Shown here one piece after another: positions 1 to 8,328 of a DNA stretch of 64,000 nucleotides; positions within the stretch are counted from its first letter, which is position 1, and every line of letters begins with the position of its first letter. Where the stretch lies: the NCBI RefSeq assembly GCF_024809855.1, contig NZ_JANUEM010000017.1, forward strand, positions 1 to 64,000. The letters run 5' to 3'. Both the position numbers and the translations under genes were made by a program. Source of the DNA: Rheinheimera pacifica. Lineage in GTDB: Bacteria > Pseudomonadota > Gammaproteobacteria > Enterobacterales > Alteromonadaceae. The notes below the pieces were generated by a model. The model ran no database searches and was not told the origin of the DNA. It saw nothing but the letters and a program-made list of their open reading frames with translations.

Positions 1-93
1 AGTGAGTAATCCCGCTGAGTTCGTTTATTACTTGTTTTCATTACACTCTCCAAAAAGAAGCTGGAAAGTGTCAACTTTATTTAGGACGGGTCA
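1..93 (+). mobile_element. Probable right end of an IS3-family insertion sequence (partial)
   Basis: The plus strand from base 2 is open to a TAA at 95-97 and encodes a short basic tail that begins VSNPAEFV, like the extreme C-terminus of IS3-family OrfB transposases (typically ...SPxEFE). The DNA ends in GGACGGGTCA at 84-93. Read on the other strand this is TGACCCGTCC followed by a TTGACAC-like motif, which resembles the terminal repeats of IS3-family elements. Only the last ~90 bp would lie in the window, so family assignment is a judgement from motif style. It could instead be ordinary intergenic DNA. Confidence 0.4.
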
Positions 94-101
94 TTAAAAA
101 C

Positions 102-135
102 AAAAAAGCCAGCTAAGTCAGCAGCTGGCTTTTTT
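102..135. terminator. Bidirectional rho-independent terminator
   Basis: A 13-bp inverted repeat, AAAAAAGCCAGCT (102-114) and AGCTGGCTTTTTT (123-135), encloses an 8-nt loop and gives a U-run on either strand. It sits 15 bp beyond the stop codon of the minus-strand gene that follows and probably ends that transcript. It may also stop read-through from the IS-like end. Confidence 0.85.
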
Positions 136-150
136 AGAGAGTAAAGGGAA

Positions 151-1182
151 TTAGCTTCCCGGGAAGCTTGTTGGATCTGTAGGATCGGTGCCACCTAAAT
201 ATTCATCAATATTACTGAATCCGTCACCATCGCTATCTATAAATGCATCGTTATAATCATTGTCAGACAAACCAAAATATTCCTCATACCAAACTGGTAA
301 ACCATCAGAGTCTACATCATCAATAGCTCCTTTTATGACTTCGAACTGACTGCTTGCAAAAGCTGAGTTTCTTACATGACGGTTACGCAAGTTAACAGTA
401 ACCTTAAGTTGCTCAAAATCTGTTGGATTATTCGGTGTTTCTACCAAAAATAATTTGCGATTACGGTTACTGCAACTATCCGATAATAGTCGCTCTAAAA
501 CTCTAATGCCATCAACCGTTTTAATGCCGTCAACCCGAAAGGAGCAATCAACCACATTAATGGGATAAGTAGTAGAGAGCATAAACCCAACCAAAGCAGG
601 GTATGCTTCATCGCGCTGGAAAGTAAAATTTTGGGTCGCAAAGCTGCTTGGTCCCATGGAGCTACTTTTTGATTGGTATTCTGATAAAAAGGCAGGCACA
701 ACAGGCTCTACTGGTTCTTCAGGCTCCTCCGGCTCAACAACTTCTCCGCTATCTACCGTATCTGAAAAACGAAACCGACTTCTGAAGCTGTAATTTTTTG
801 TCACGTTAGCTGGCAGTCCACTATCAAAATACTGGAGTGTAACTTTCACCACCAGGCCGGAGCTGGCATCAACCGAAGGCGATAAAATACGGGTATCATG
901 CCCTTCACCTTGGCAGAAAAAATCTTTAATCCGCCTGCCATCCGGATGAAAAACCTTTATTTCACAAATCACGAACTTACTATCTGACCACGGCTCGGCA
1001 CTAACAATAGTGAGGTTAGCAAACCCCTGCTGCGGGGCAATATTAAACTCTCTAGATACCGAACTAGCTTTATTATATAGTGTATAACTATGCGTGTTAA
1101 CAATATCTACAATTTCCTCAGATTTCACTGCGAAAGAAGATAAAAAAGAAACAACTAATATTAAGTGGCCAATAAAATGCAT
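151..1182 (-). CDS. Secreted protein with C-terminal TSP3-like calcium-binding repeats, function unknown
   Basis: This 343-aa protein has a clear N-terminal signal peptide (MHFIGHLILVVSFLSSF...). The middle holds a Glu/Pro-rich linker of the EPEEPEEPVEP type that separates two similar-sized beta-rich-looking halves. The last ~55 residues contain the acidic motifs DVDSDGLP and DSDGDGFSN followed by GGTDPTDPTS, typical of thrombospondin type-3 or dockerin-like calcium-binding repeats at the C-terminus of exported proteins. An upstream in-frame ATG at 1194 is rejected because GGGAGG, an excellent ribosome-binding site, lies between it and the ATG at 1182. The gene is more AT-rich than the flagellar genes beside it and lies where flgF would normally follow flgE. 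I do not recognise a function; export to the surface or medium is likely. Confidence 0.75.
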   Translation of the reverse strand: MHFIGHLILVVSFLSSFAVKSEEIVDIVNTHSYTLYNKASSVSREFNIAPQQGFANLTIVSAEPWSDSKFVICEIKVFHPDGRRIKDFFCQGEGHDTRILSPSVDASSGLVVKVTLQYFDSGLPANVTKNYSFRSRFRFSDTVDSGEVVEPEEPEEPVEPVVPAFLSEYQSKSSSMGPSSFATQNFTFQRDEAYPALVGFMLSTTYPINVVDCSFRVDGIKTVDGIRVLERLLSDSCSNRNRKLFLVETPNNPTDFEQLKVTVNLRNRHVRNSAFASSQFEVIKGAIDDVDSDGLPVWYEEYFGLSDNDYNDAFIDSDGDGFSNIDEYLGGTDPTDPTSFPGS

Positions 1183-1258
1183 AAAACCTCCCATTTAAAG
1201 AAACAGGAGGTTAACCAAAAAAGAAACAAATAACAATTAAATAAATATTAAAATTTAA

Positions 1259-2563
1259 TTATCGGATCTGTAGTACAGTTTGCTGCAAGGTACTGTTAAC
1301 TTCCAACGCCCGCGAGTTGGCCTGAAAGTTACGCTGCGCGCTGATTAAATCAACTAGCTCTGTGGTCAGGTTAACGTTGGATTGCTCCAGAGCCGAGGAG
1401 TTGATAGCGCCAAAAGTGTTAGTATTCGCCTGGCCGCCAATGGGCTCACCAGATGCTATGGTCTGCTTCCATGAAGTATTACCAACTTGTTTTAAGCCCT
1501 GCACATTAGCAAAACGTACTAAGGCTACCTGTGCCAGATAGGCTGAATCACCGTTACTATAACTGGCCAGCACCCGGCCAAAAGAATCGATATCCACGCC
1601 GGTTAAACTACCAACTGTAGTACCATCCTGGCTTAAGCTGGTAGGGTCAAAGTCCCCAGCAACTTGCGTCGGCAATTTGGTATTCGACGGATCGCGGAAA
1701 TTAACCACTATATCAGTCTGATACTGTGCACCGTTATCCAGATAACCGTTAGCAGGATCGTTTAGTACAGCAAAAGGCATACTTAGCGTTGGTGCCGGCG
1801 GCGTGAAAACCAGTTGACCGCTAGAGTTAAAGACTAAGTTATCCCCCTGGAACGGCGTTGCAGTTACATTATCCCATACCACAAAGGTTTCCCACTCAGA
1901 GTTTGCCGGCGGTACGGTAGTTGTACGGCGAAAATACATGCTAGCGGTGTGAGGCTCCCCCAAACTGTCATATACCGTTATCGAGGTAGAGTGGTTATAA
2001 GTCCCTCTATCAGTCGCATCAAATGGTAATGCATCTGTTGGGTCTTCTGTCGAGTCCAGATTCATATTGATATAAATATTGTTGGTTGCCCGCGGCGCAC
2101 CAGCTGTTGTCGGTATCGTAATAGGTTGTGTCGTACTTAAACTAACCGATTGGTTTTCTCCATCCAATGGATCTACGTTAAAACCCTGCAAAAAATTGCC
2201 GTTGTTATCAACAATAAAATTATCTTTATTAAGTTTAAAGGCACCACCTCGGGTGTAGGTTAAATCCCGTGATTGCATATCCGGCGTTAAGGCAAAAAAA
2301 CCTTCACCGGTAATCGCTAAATCAAGGGAGTTATTGGTAAATTGCAATGAGCCCTGACTAAACTGCTGCGCTACCATTGAGGTAGTTACACCATCACCCA
2401 CTTTAGTACGACCGGAAGAAAATACTGACGTAGCATATACATCTGCAAATTCGGCCCGTGACTCTTTAAAACCTGTAGTATTAACGTTAGCAATATTATT
2501 TGCTGTTACATCCAAATCTTTTTGTGCTGCGGCAAGGCCGCTTAGTGCGATATTAAAACTCAT
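1259..2563 (-). CDS. flgE: Flagellar hook protein FlgE
   Basis: FlgE polymerises into the flagellar hook, the universal joint outside the cell. The 434-aa product starts with the conserved flagellar rod/hook N-terminal motif (SFNIALSGLAAAQKDLDVTANNIANVNTTGFKES). It ends with the matching coiled-coil C-terminus (ALEQSNVNLTTELVDLISAQRNFQANSRALEV), as all axial proteins do. It is the last gene of a flgB-C-D-E run with 20 bp or less between genes. The usual flgF-flgL continuation is missing here: an unrelated gene and a possible IS end follow instead. Confidence 0.97.
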   Translation of the reverse strand: MSFNIALSGLAAAQKDLDVTANNIANVNTTGFKESRAEFADVYATSVFSSGRTKVGDGVTTSMVAQQFSQGSLQFTNNSLDLAITGEGFFALTPDMQSRDLTYTRGGAFKLNKDNFIVDNNGNFLQGFNVDPLDGENQSVSLSTTQPITIPTTAGAPRATNNIYINMNLDSTEDPTDALPFDATDRGTYNHSTSITVYDSLGEPHTASMYFRRTTTVPPANSEWETFVVWDNVTATPFQGDNLVFNSSGQLVFTPPAPTLSMPFAVLNDPANGYLDNGAQYQTDIVVNFRDPSNTKLPTQVAGDFDPTSLSQDGTTVGSLTGVDIDSFGRVLASYSNGDSAYLAQVALVRFANVQGLKQVGNTSWKQTIASGEPIGGQANTNTFGAINSSALEQSNVNLTTELVDLISAQRNFQANSRALEVNSTLQQTVLQIR

Positions 2564-2582
2564 AATTCACCTCAGCTCACTG

Positions 2583-3311
2583 TTAACCGTAAGAAACTTC
2601 TAACACATCACCTAATTTCACGGCACCAAGGCCAATCAGGTTTAACATAATTCCGCCACCTTTGCCGTTCATGCTAACGCTGGCCACCGGGGTATAAACA
2701 TTAACTGGCAAACTGGCATTTTTACCATCGGTGTAACTCACATCTACTTTTACCTTATAAACACCCGCTTTAACTCGCTCAGATACCTCGCCGTCTACCA
2801 CCGCAGCACTGCCAGAGCCTGACGCCATATAGGTACCATCCCAGATAAATTCGTTTTTACCAATTTTGGGATTGTCGACACTAAAAGATTGCACCAGCTC
2901 GCCTTTTTCATTTTCAATCCGCACCTGCATTCTGGTCGCTGCTTTATCCAGCTCAATATTGCCGCGCGCTAAGGTATCACCGGTAAAGACAATCTCATCC
3001 GATTGCGTCAGCACACTGCGACCAACCAACGATGATGCCTGCAAGGCCTGGTTTGACGACATACTTTCTGCAAAGCCTTTAAAGCTTTCATTTAACTGCC
3101 CAATGCCGTCTGCCATAGTAAAATTGGTCATTTGAGCAATCATCTGGTCATTTTCTACCGGCTTGGTTGGGTCCTGATAGGCCAGTTGCTGGGTAAGCAA
3201 GGCAAAAAAATCAGATTGCGTTAAAGCACCATTATTTTTGTCCGGTACCTTTTTGTCGGTATCCCAGTACATGCCATCCAGTGCAGAGTTGTTATTTACA
3301 TTAGTTGTCAT
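2583..3311 (-). CDS. flgD: Flagellar hook-cap scaffold FlgD
   Basis: FlgD caps the growing hook and guides FlgE assembly. The 242-aa product has the conserved FlgD N-terminus (LTQSDFFALLTQQLAYQDPTKPVENDQMIAQM, near residues 30-62). This is followed by a FlgD Ig-like/Tudor region with the IENEKGELVQ and GVYKVKV motifs. It lies between flgC and flgE, 11 and 19 bp away, consistent with a single transcript read from the sigma-54 promoter ahead of flgB. Confidence 0.96.
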   Translation of the reverse strand: MTTNVNNNSALDGMYWDTDKKVPDKNNGALTQSDFFALLTQQLAYQDPTKPVENDQMIAQMTNFTMADGIGQLNESFKGFAESMSSNQALQASSLVGRSVLTQSDEIVFTGDTLARGNIELDKAATRMQVRIENEKGELVQSFSVDNPKIGKNEFIWDGTYMASGSGSAAVVDGEVSERVKAGVYKVKVDVSYTDGKNASLPVNVYTPVASVSMNGKGGGIMLNLIGLGAVKLGDVLEVSYG

Positions 3312-3322
3312 TTGCTAAGCCC

Positions 3323-3748
3323 TTATTGTTGCTGGCCCAGTCTGAGCGTGCGCATAACCATTTGTTTTGCTGCTTCAGCTGTTTGCACATTTGTTTCATA
3401 AGAGCGCGACGCCGAAATCATGTTCGCCATCTCTTCCATAATATTGACATTGGGTTTGTATATATAACCGTTCTCATCTGCCAAAGGATGGTTAGGCGAA
3501 TACTCCACATTCAGAGGTGCATCAGACTCAACAATACCAAGCACTTTGACCCCAACACTGTCATCACCCTGCTGGCGCTTTGCCTCTGACAACTCAGCTG
3601 CGAATACCGCATGCCTGCCACGATAAGTTTGCTCTACACTGCTGCTAACACTGTTAGCATTAGCTATATTGCTGGCGGTGGTGTTCATTCGCACTGCCTG
3701 GGCTGTCATACCACTGCCGGTAATATCGAAAATTTTGTATGAACTCAT
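3323..3748 (-). CDS. flgC: Flagellar basal-body rod protein FlgC
   Basis: FlgC forms part of the proximal rod that crosses the periplasm. The 141-aa length is typical. The N-terminal axial motif (FDITGSGMTAQAVRMNTTASNIANANSV) and the C-terminal ...EEMANMISASRSYETNVQTAEAAKQM are both conserved. The gene lies 2 bp from flgB, so the two are probably translationally coupled. Confidence 0.96.
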   Translation of the reverse strand: MSSYKIFDITGSGMTAQAVRMNTTASNIANANSVSSSVEQTYRGRHAVFAAELSEAKRQQGDDSVGVKVLGIVESDAPLNVEYSPNHPLADENGYIYKPNVNIMEEMANMISASRSYETNVQTAEAAKQMVMRTLRLGQQQ

Positions 3749-3750
3749 GG

Positions 3751-4152
3751 TTATTGACCTCCGCCGGTGATGGCTTTTTTCAAACCGCTGATCCGAGCGT
3801 TCAAAAATGTCATGCTGGCCTGATACTCCAGGCTGTTTTGCATAAACGCATTACGTTCACGGTGAATATCGACACTGTTACCGTCACCGGTATCAGGCTG
3901 ATCCGGATTACGAAACTTAGTTTCATGCCGGGTTGCAGTAGAAATGGTAAAGTGCTGCTCGTGGGTGCGGGCCATAGCGCCAGACTGGCGGGACTTTGCG
4001 TTGTTCAAAGCCTGTTGAAAATCCACGTCACGGGCTTTATAGCCGGGTGTATCGGCATTAGCGATATTTTCGGCCAGCACCTGAGCACGCTGATCGCGGA
4101 CCAGCATGGCTTCAGGGTGCATACCAAATGCTTTTTCAAAACTGATTGCCAT
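3751..4152 (-). CDS. flgB: Flagellar basal-body rod protein FlgB
   Basis: FlgB is a proximal rod subunit and usually the first gene of the rod/hook operon, as here. The product is 133 aa from MAISFEKAFGMHPEAM and contains the rod motif ENIANADTPGYKARDVDF and the C-terminal NAFMQNSLEYQASMTFLNARI. A longer frame opens at 4194, but the ATG at 4152 is preceded by AGAGGTGG at good spacing and matches the family start. The longer version would also overlap the sigma-54 promoter at 4190-4205. Confidence 0.95.
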   Translation of the reverse strand: MAISFEKAFGMHPEAMLVRDQRAQVLAENIANADTPGYKARDVDFQQALNNAKSRQSGAMARTHEQHFTISTATRHETKFRNPDQPDTGDGNSVDIHRERNAFMQNSLEYQASMTFLNARISGLKKAITGGGQ

Positions 4153-4189
4153 TTTTTTGCCACCTCTGATTAAGCGATAGCAAATGAAA

Positions 4190-4205
4190 TGCAAAACTCA
4201 GGCCA
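4190..4205 (-). promoter_or_regulatory. Sigma-54 promoter of flgBCDE
   Basis: The minus strand reads TTGGCCTGAGTTTTGCA. This has the invariant GG (-24) and GC (-12) separated by exactly 10 nt and a TTGCA -12 element. It lies ~40 bp ahead of the flgB ATG, in the gap after cheR. Class III-type control by a FlrA/FlrC-like activator would be expected, but neither regulator is in the window. Confidence 0.75.
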
Positions 4206-4223
4206 AATATTAACTTTTGTGGA

Positions 4224-5057
4224 TTAAGTTTTCTTACGGTAGATAATACCGGGGTTACAGCGGATCATTTCAAAATCGGCATTAATGCTGGACAAAGATT
4301 CCGACGCGCCAAGAAATAAATAGCCACGTGGATTAAGAGATTGAGCAAACTGGCGGATAATTTTTGCCTTCACATCGGCAGAAAAATAAATCAACACATT
4401 GCGGCAAAAAATAATGTCGAATTTACCAAGTAATGTATAGCTATCCAGCAGGTTCAGGTGGCGAAAGCTAACATTTTTGCGCACATTGTCTTTCACACGC
4501 ATCATACCTTTGCCGCTATCTTCAAAAAACTTGCTGCGCCGCTCCGGCGATAACCCCCGTGACAAGGCTAAACCATCATACTCGGCACGCTGGCAGTGTT
4601 CCAACATGGTGTTAGAGATATCCGTACCCATTATATACACGCCCAGGCTAAAGGCTCCAGGCCGGCTTTGTTGATATTCTAATGCTGTCATAGCGATAGA
4701 GTATGGTTCCTGCCCGCTTGAGCTGGCAGCTGACCATATTTTGACAGTGCGGCAAGTTTTTTCCAGCTCTGGGAAAATCTGCTTTTTTAACAGTTCATAT
4801 GGGTAGGTATCACGAAACCACAAGGTTTCATTTGTTGTCATTGCATCTATTACCGCAGAACGTAACTGCCGTTCAAACGGGCTGAGGGTTTTATTTACCA
4901 GCTCAGACAATGTAGCCAAACCAAAGCGTTGCATTAACGGTGCTAAGCGGCTTTTCACCAGATACTGCTTATTGTCGCCCAGCACAATGCCGCACTGCTG
5001 CTCAAGGAAATCCCTGAACAACATATACTCTTTATCGTGTAAATCTTTATTTGCCAC
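4224..5057 (-). CDS. cheR: Chemotaxis protein methyltransferase CheR
   Basis: CheR transfers methyl groups from S-adenosylmethionine to glutamates of chemoreceptors for adaptation. The 277-aa product has the CheR N-terminal all-alpha domain (first ~75 residues). The SAM-binding domain follows, with KIWSAASSSGQEPYSIAMT (glycine-rich loop), MGTDIS, FDIIFCRNVLIYF and GYLFLGASES. The start is a GTG preceded by AAGGA at 6-nt spacing. It lies 14 bp downstream of cheV and is presumably cotranscribed with it. This cheV-cheR pair ahead of flgB is the common layout in Vibrio and Alteromonas relatives. Confidence 0.95.
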   Translation of the reverse strand: MANKDLHDKEYMLFRDFLEQQCGIVLGDNKQYLVKSRLAPLMQRFGLATLSELVNKTLSPFERQLRSAVIDAMTTNETLWFRDTYPYELLKKQIFPELEKTCRTVKIWSAASSSGQEPYSIAMTALEYQQSRPGAFSLGVYIMGTDISNTMLEHCQRAEYDGLALSRGLSPERRSKFFEDSGKGMMRVKDNVRKNVSFRHLNLLDSYTLLGKFDIIFCRNVLIYFSADVKAKIIRQFAQSLNPRGYLFLGASESLSSINADFEMIRCNPGIIYRKKT

Positions 5058-5071
5058 TATTAATCCTTAAC

Positions 5072-6001
5072 TCAGTCGGTATGCAGCCACTTCTGTACAG
5101 ACTCTGCCAGCTCATCCGGATTAAATTTCGCAATAAAATCATCTGCACCCACTTTTTGCACCATCTGCTGGTTAAAAACACCGCTAAGTGAAGTATGCAG
5201 TATTACGTGCAGCTTTTTCAGTTTAGGATCAAGTTTAATTTCTGCCGTCAGGGTATAACCATCCATTTCAGGCATTTCGATATCAGAAATCAGTAACCCA
5301 ATTTTTTCAGTAACCGACTCATTACAACTTTTGGCTACTTCCTGCAAATATTGCAGAGCTTCGCGCCCATTCATTACCAGGTGCATCTTAACACCCAACC
5401 CTTCCAGCGCCCGCTTTACCTGATTACGCGCAACAGCTGAATCATCGGCAATCAGAATAAGCCGCTCGCCTAAATCGGCACTGATACTATGAGTATTAAT
5501 ATCTGCGCTTATAGAGGTTGGAGAAGGCGATATTTCTTCCAGAATTTTTTCTACATCCAGAATCTCTATCAGCTCTTTATCAATTTCTGTCACTGCAGTC
5601 AGGTAGCTTTGTTTACCACTGGTACCTTTGGGCGGCGGCATTATCGCTTCCCAGTTGATATTGATAATGCGTTCGACTGAATCTACCAAAAAACCCTGCA
5701 CCGAGCGGTTATACTCGGCAATAATAATAAAACTGTTTTTGGTATCTTCAATCGGTTTACCGCCGGTAGCCAGGCTAAGGTCGATAACCGAGATAGTTTG
5801 ACCACGTATATGCGCAATACCCCGGACAAACTTATTGCGCTTGGGAATGGCTGTAAGTGGCGGACATTGCAATACTTCGCGCACTTTAAATACGTTAATG
5901 CCGTAACGCTGGCGCCCTCTTAGCTTAAACAGCAGTAATTCCAGCCTGTTCTGGCCAACTAATTGTGTGCGCTGATTTACCGAGTCTAAAATACCGGCCA
6001 T
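5072..6001 (-). CDS. cheV: Chemotaxis coupling protein CheV (CheW-REC fusion)
   Basis: CheV couples receptors to CheA and can be phosphorylated. From the chosen start (MAGILDSVNQRTQLVGQNRLE, 309 aa) there is a CheW-like domain over roughly residues 20-165 (FKVREVLQCPPLTAIP, VRGIAHIRGQTISVIDL). A response-regulator receiver follows at roughly 185-305 (ILIADDSAVARNQVKRAL; phospho-acceptor Asp in LLISDIEMPEMDGYT; switch region LHTSLSG). The upstream in-frame ATG at 6055 is rejected because GAGGAG lies 8 bp before the ATG at 6001. It is divergent from flgA. Confidence 0.93.
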   Translation of the reverse strand: MAGILDSVNQRTQLVGQNRLELLLFKLRGRQRYGINVFKVREVLQCPPLTAIPKRNKFVRGIAHIRGQTISVIDLSLATGGKPIEDTKNSFIIIAEYNRSVQGFLVDSVERIININWEAIMPPPKGTSGKQSYLTAVTEIDKELIEILDVEKILEEISPSPTSISADINTHSISADLGERLILIADDSAVARNQVKRALEGLGVKMHLVMNGREALQYLQEVAKSCNESVTEKIGLLISDIEMPEMDGYTLTAEIKLDPKLKKLHVILHTSLSGVFNQQMVQKVGADDFIAKFNPDELAESVQKWLHTD

Positions 6002-6129
6002 CTGCCGCTCCTCTGTAATACTATCCGGATCGATTCTTGCTTTAGCACCTGTCACAGACGGTTATTTGACACCGCCAAGTCTGGCCCTGATGTTATAACC
6101 CTTAGCGTGTAAAGCATAGCCGAAACCTT

Positions 6130-6840
6130 ATGAAAAAGTACGAAAATTTATTTAAACAAATACTTACCTGCATTGCGCTGCTGTGTGCAAACCCTATAGC
6201 TGCGCAGGACAGCGTTAGCAGCTATTCGCCTGCGCAGTTAACTGAGCAGGCCTCTGCCTGGCTGCAGCAGGAGCTGGTTGTAACACCGGATAGCAGTATA
6301 CAACTGCAGGTAAGCCCGCTTGACGACAGAATAGGTTATAAACACTGCAACGAGCCGTTACAGTTTTCGCTGTCTCAGCCACTTACCCAGCGCCAGAATA
6401 CAATACAAATACGCTGTAGTGCAGAACAAAGCTGGCAACTGTATGTTCCTGCACGGATAGAAGAAATTGTACAAACCGTAGTCCTGACTCAAAATATTGC
6501 TGGTGGCAGCCTGCTCACTGCCGATATGCTGGATATTGCCAACCGTGAGCGTCGTTTTTTACGCGGTAGCCTGGTTAGTGACCCCAGACAAATTATCGGC
6601 GCAAAAACCCGGCGGGCCCTGTCCATTGGACAAATTATCACCTTGCAGGATCTTTGCCTTGTCTGTAAAGGAGATATTGTTACAATATCAGTTAGCAATA
6701 ACGGCTTAAATGTAGCGGCAACCGGAATAGCACAAAGTGATGGCAGTCTGGGTGATGTCATCAGTGTACTTAACCGCCAGTCAAAACGGGCTATTACCGC
6801 CGAGGTAATAGCAGTAAACCAGGTTAGTATTAAATTTTAA
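6130..6840 (+). CDS. flgA: Flagellar P-ring assembly chaperone FlgA
   Basis: FlgA is a periplasmic chaperone for FlgI polymerisation into the P ring. The 236-aa product has a signal peptide (KQILTCIALLCANPIAAQDS) and a C-terminal SAF domain. The SAF motifs visible are AGGSLLTADMLDI, the RRALSIGQIITLQDL repeat and SVSNNGLNVAATGIAQSDGSLGDVISVLN. The ribosome-binding site is weak. Next downstream is flgM, which has its own sigma-28 promoter. Confidence 0.92.
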   Translation: MKKYENLFKQILTCIALLCANPIAAQDSVSSYSPAQLTEQASAWLQQELVVTPDSSIQLQVSPLDDRIGYKHCNEPLQFSLSQPLTQRQNTIQIRCSAEQSWQLYVPARIEEIVQTVVLTQNIAGGSLLTADMLDIANRERRFLRGSLVSDPRQIIGAKTRRALSIGQIITLQDLCLVCKGDIVTISVSNNGLNVAATGIAQSDGSLGDVISVLNRQSKRAITAEVIAVNQVSIKF

Positions 6841-6848
6841 ATATTAAC

Positions 6849-6875
6849 TAAAGTTTTGCAGTTTAACGCCGTTAA
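6849..6875 (+). promoter_or_regulatory. Sigma-28 (FliA) promoter of flgM-flgN
   Basis: TAAAGTTT at 6849-6856, an 11-nt spacer and GCCGTTAA at 6868-6875 match the FliA consensus TAAAGTTT-N11-GCCGATAA in 15 of 16 positions. The site lies ~40 bp before flgM. It would let FliA drive its own anti-sigma factor late in flagellar assembly. Confidence 0.85.
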
Positions 6876-6916
6876 CCTGTGCATAAGGATCTGTATTAAG
6901 GTGATGAGGTACAAGC

Positions 6917-7237
6917 ATGGCTATTAATATCAATAACTTGCAGAATAATCCGCAAGTAAAAACTGACAAAGTTGAGCAAAATGCCCAACGTCAGCAAGCT
7001 ACTGTGCAGCAAAATGCCAGCCAGGCAGCAGCACAAAAGCAAGACTCTGTGTCTATTACGCCACAGGCGCAACAATTTTCTAAACTGACCGAAAAAGCCA
7101 GTAACAGCAACGGCATCGATCAGGAAAAGGTTGATAAAATCAGACAGGCTATTACCGAAGGTAAGTATAAAGTAAATGTTGAACAACTGGCACGACGCAT
7201 AGTGCAGTTTGAAAGCGAGCTATTTGGTAAAAAATGA
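6917..7237 (+). CDS. flgM: Anti-sigma-28 factor FlgM
   Basis: FlgM binds and inhibits FliA until it is exported through the completed hook-basal body. The 106-aa product has the usual FlgM layout: a Gln-rich, disordered N-terminal half (INNLQNNPQ...) and a conserved C-terminal sigma-binding helix region (GIDQEKVDKIRQAITEGKYKVNVEQLARRIVQFE, split over the last 45 residues). A strong SD (AGGTGATGAGG) precedes the ATG. The stop codon overlaps the flgN start (ATGA). Confidence 0.93.
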   Translation: MAININNLQNNPQVKTDKVEQNAQRQQATVQQNASQAAAQKQDSVSITPQAQQFSKLTEKASNSNGIDQEKVDKIRQAITEGKYKVNVEQLARRIVQFESELFGKK

Positions 7238-7668
7238 CCACAGCCAGCAACGAAATCATCACCTTATTAGACCAGCAAAAGCAGCTACTGGATGAGCTGC
7301 TTTTGTCTTTGCGGCAGGAAATTGCCGCTTTAGCCAGCCGCGACATCGCAGCGCTGGAAAGTATTCTCACGCAAAAAACAGCCCAGCTGCAACAGCTGCA
7401 ACAGAACGACGCCTTACTGGCGGCCTGTGCAGATATTACTGAGCAAAAGCAACAAACCTGGTTTAAACAAAAAGTGGCCGGGCTTGATGCCCGGTTGGAA
7501 GAGTGTAAACGGCAAAATGACATTAACCAGCAAACTCTGGAACAAAGCCAACTTACTCTGGCCAGGTTTAAAACTGAATTGTTGGCGAGCCGCGGTAAAT
7601 CTGGCCTGACTTACACCAACAAAGGCAAACCCGCAGTAGAAAATAAAGGTAAAGGCATCAAAGCCTAA
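7234..7668 (+). CDS. flgN: Flagellar export chaperone FlgN
   Basis: FlgN is the cytoplasmic chaperone that delivers the hook-filament junction proteins FlgK and FlgL to the export gate. The 144-aa product is almost wholly alpha-helical and Gln/Leu-rich (LDQQKQLLDELLLSLRQEIAAL...), as in the family, and begins inside the flgM stop codon (4-bp overlap). Identification rests mainly on this position and the helical FlgN-like N-terminus, since the family is poorly conserved in sequence. Confidence 0.88.
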   Translation: MTTASNEIITLLDQQKQLLDELLLSLRQEIAALASRDIAALESILTQKTAQLQQLQQNDALLAACADITEQKQQTWFKQKVAGLDARLEECKRQNDINQQTLEQSQLTLARFKTELLASRGKSGLTYTNKGKPAVENKGKGIKA

Positions 7669-7712
7669 ACTGATAAATACCCTAACTGGCGGTACTAAGT
7701 TAATAACACAGG

Positions 7713-8171
7713 CTAGTAGTACCGCACACTTTTAATCGTTTGTCTTGGCTGAGTATTCTGATACAAATGGTATACCTGTTCAAAATCCAGTTCCAACTCT
7801 GTTACATATACATCATCAATAGCATAGGTTTTTATTACTCTGGCCCCGGTTATTACGCCCTTTACTGACGATGACAACTGCTCATTATCAAGTACCATAG
7901 CACGCAGTTGGTTAGTCGCGTCAATTTTTTGTCCATACACTACTTCGGTCAGTTCACGGTAAGCATCCAACTTCGACGCTTTCATCGCCTGCAACATTTT
8001 ATGTTCATTACTGTCGCCATGCTGCACACTGATCGGGGCATAACCTACCGCTGTTAATACCGGAAAGGCATCCGGCTTCACCGGTGCATATTCTAAATGC
8101 TGGCTTAATAACGAAGAGCACCCTGCTGCCCAAACCACAGTTAACACCACTAAAGTGCGCCAAGCTGTCAT
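7713..8171 (-). CDS. flgP: FlgP-like LPP20-family outer-membrane lipoprotein
   Basis: This is a 152-aa lipoprotein with a lipobox (VVWAAGCSS, lipidated Cys near residue 18) followed by an LPP20-type domain (KMLQAMKASKLDAYRELTEVVYGQKIDATNQL). In Vibrio-type flagella FlgP, with FlgO and FlgT, forms the outer-membrane H-ring collar. The gene is divergent from flgT, which supports the FlgP assignment. A second flgO-like gene is not found here. The start at 8171 is chosen for AGGAG upstream; a longer frame to 8192 lacks such a site. Confidence 0.8.
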   Translation of the reverse strand: MTAWRTLVVLTVVWAAGCSSLLSQHLEYAPVKPDAFPVLTAVGYAPISVQHGDSNEHKMLQAMKASKLDAYRELTEVVYGQKIDATNQLRAMVLDNEQLSSSVKGVITGARVIKTYAIDDVYVTELELDFEQVYHLYQNTQPRQTIKSVRYY

Positions 8172-8235
8172 TTTTGTTCTCCTGCGGCACAATACACTTA
8201 CTGTGCACTCAATTGTTAGTTGTCTCAGGTAGAAT

Positions 8236-8253
8236 TAGCAATATTCACGCCAT
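8236..8253 (-). promoter_or_regulatory. Sigma-54 promoter of flgP
   Basis: The minus strand reads TATGGCGTGAATATTGCT, with GG and GC separated by exactly 10 nt and close agreement to TGGCAYR-N4-TTGCW. It is about 65 bp before the flgP ATG and is back to back with the flgT promoter. Confidence 0.75.
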
Positions 8254-8275
8254 AATTTAACTGCAGTGTCAGCTT

Positions 8276-8293
8276 AAGGCATACATTTTGCTT
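8276..8293 (+). promoter_or_regulatory. Sigma-54 promoter of flgT
   Basis: AAGGCATACATTTTGCTT contains GG-N10-GC with a TTTGCT -12 box, 36 bp before the flgT ATG. Together with the opposing site at 8236-8253 it suggests coordinated sigma-54 expression of the two H-ring genes. Confidence 0.65.
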
Positions 8294-8328
8294 AGTGATC
8301 CGCAGTGCCAATTTATTGCAGGGCTTAT

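Noticed and set aside
6002..6129. Sigma-54 or sigma-28 promoters in the cheV/flgA gap
   Set aside because: A GG-N10-GC spacing exists on the minus strand but the flanking bases do not fit TTGCW. No FliA-type spacing was found.
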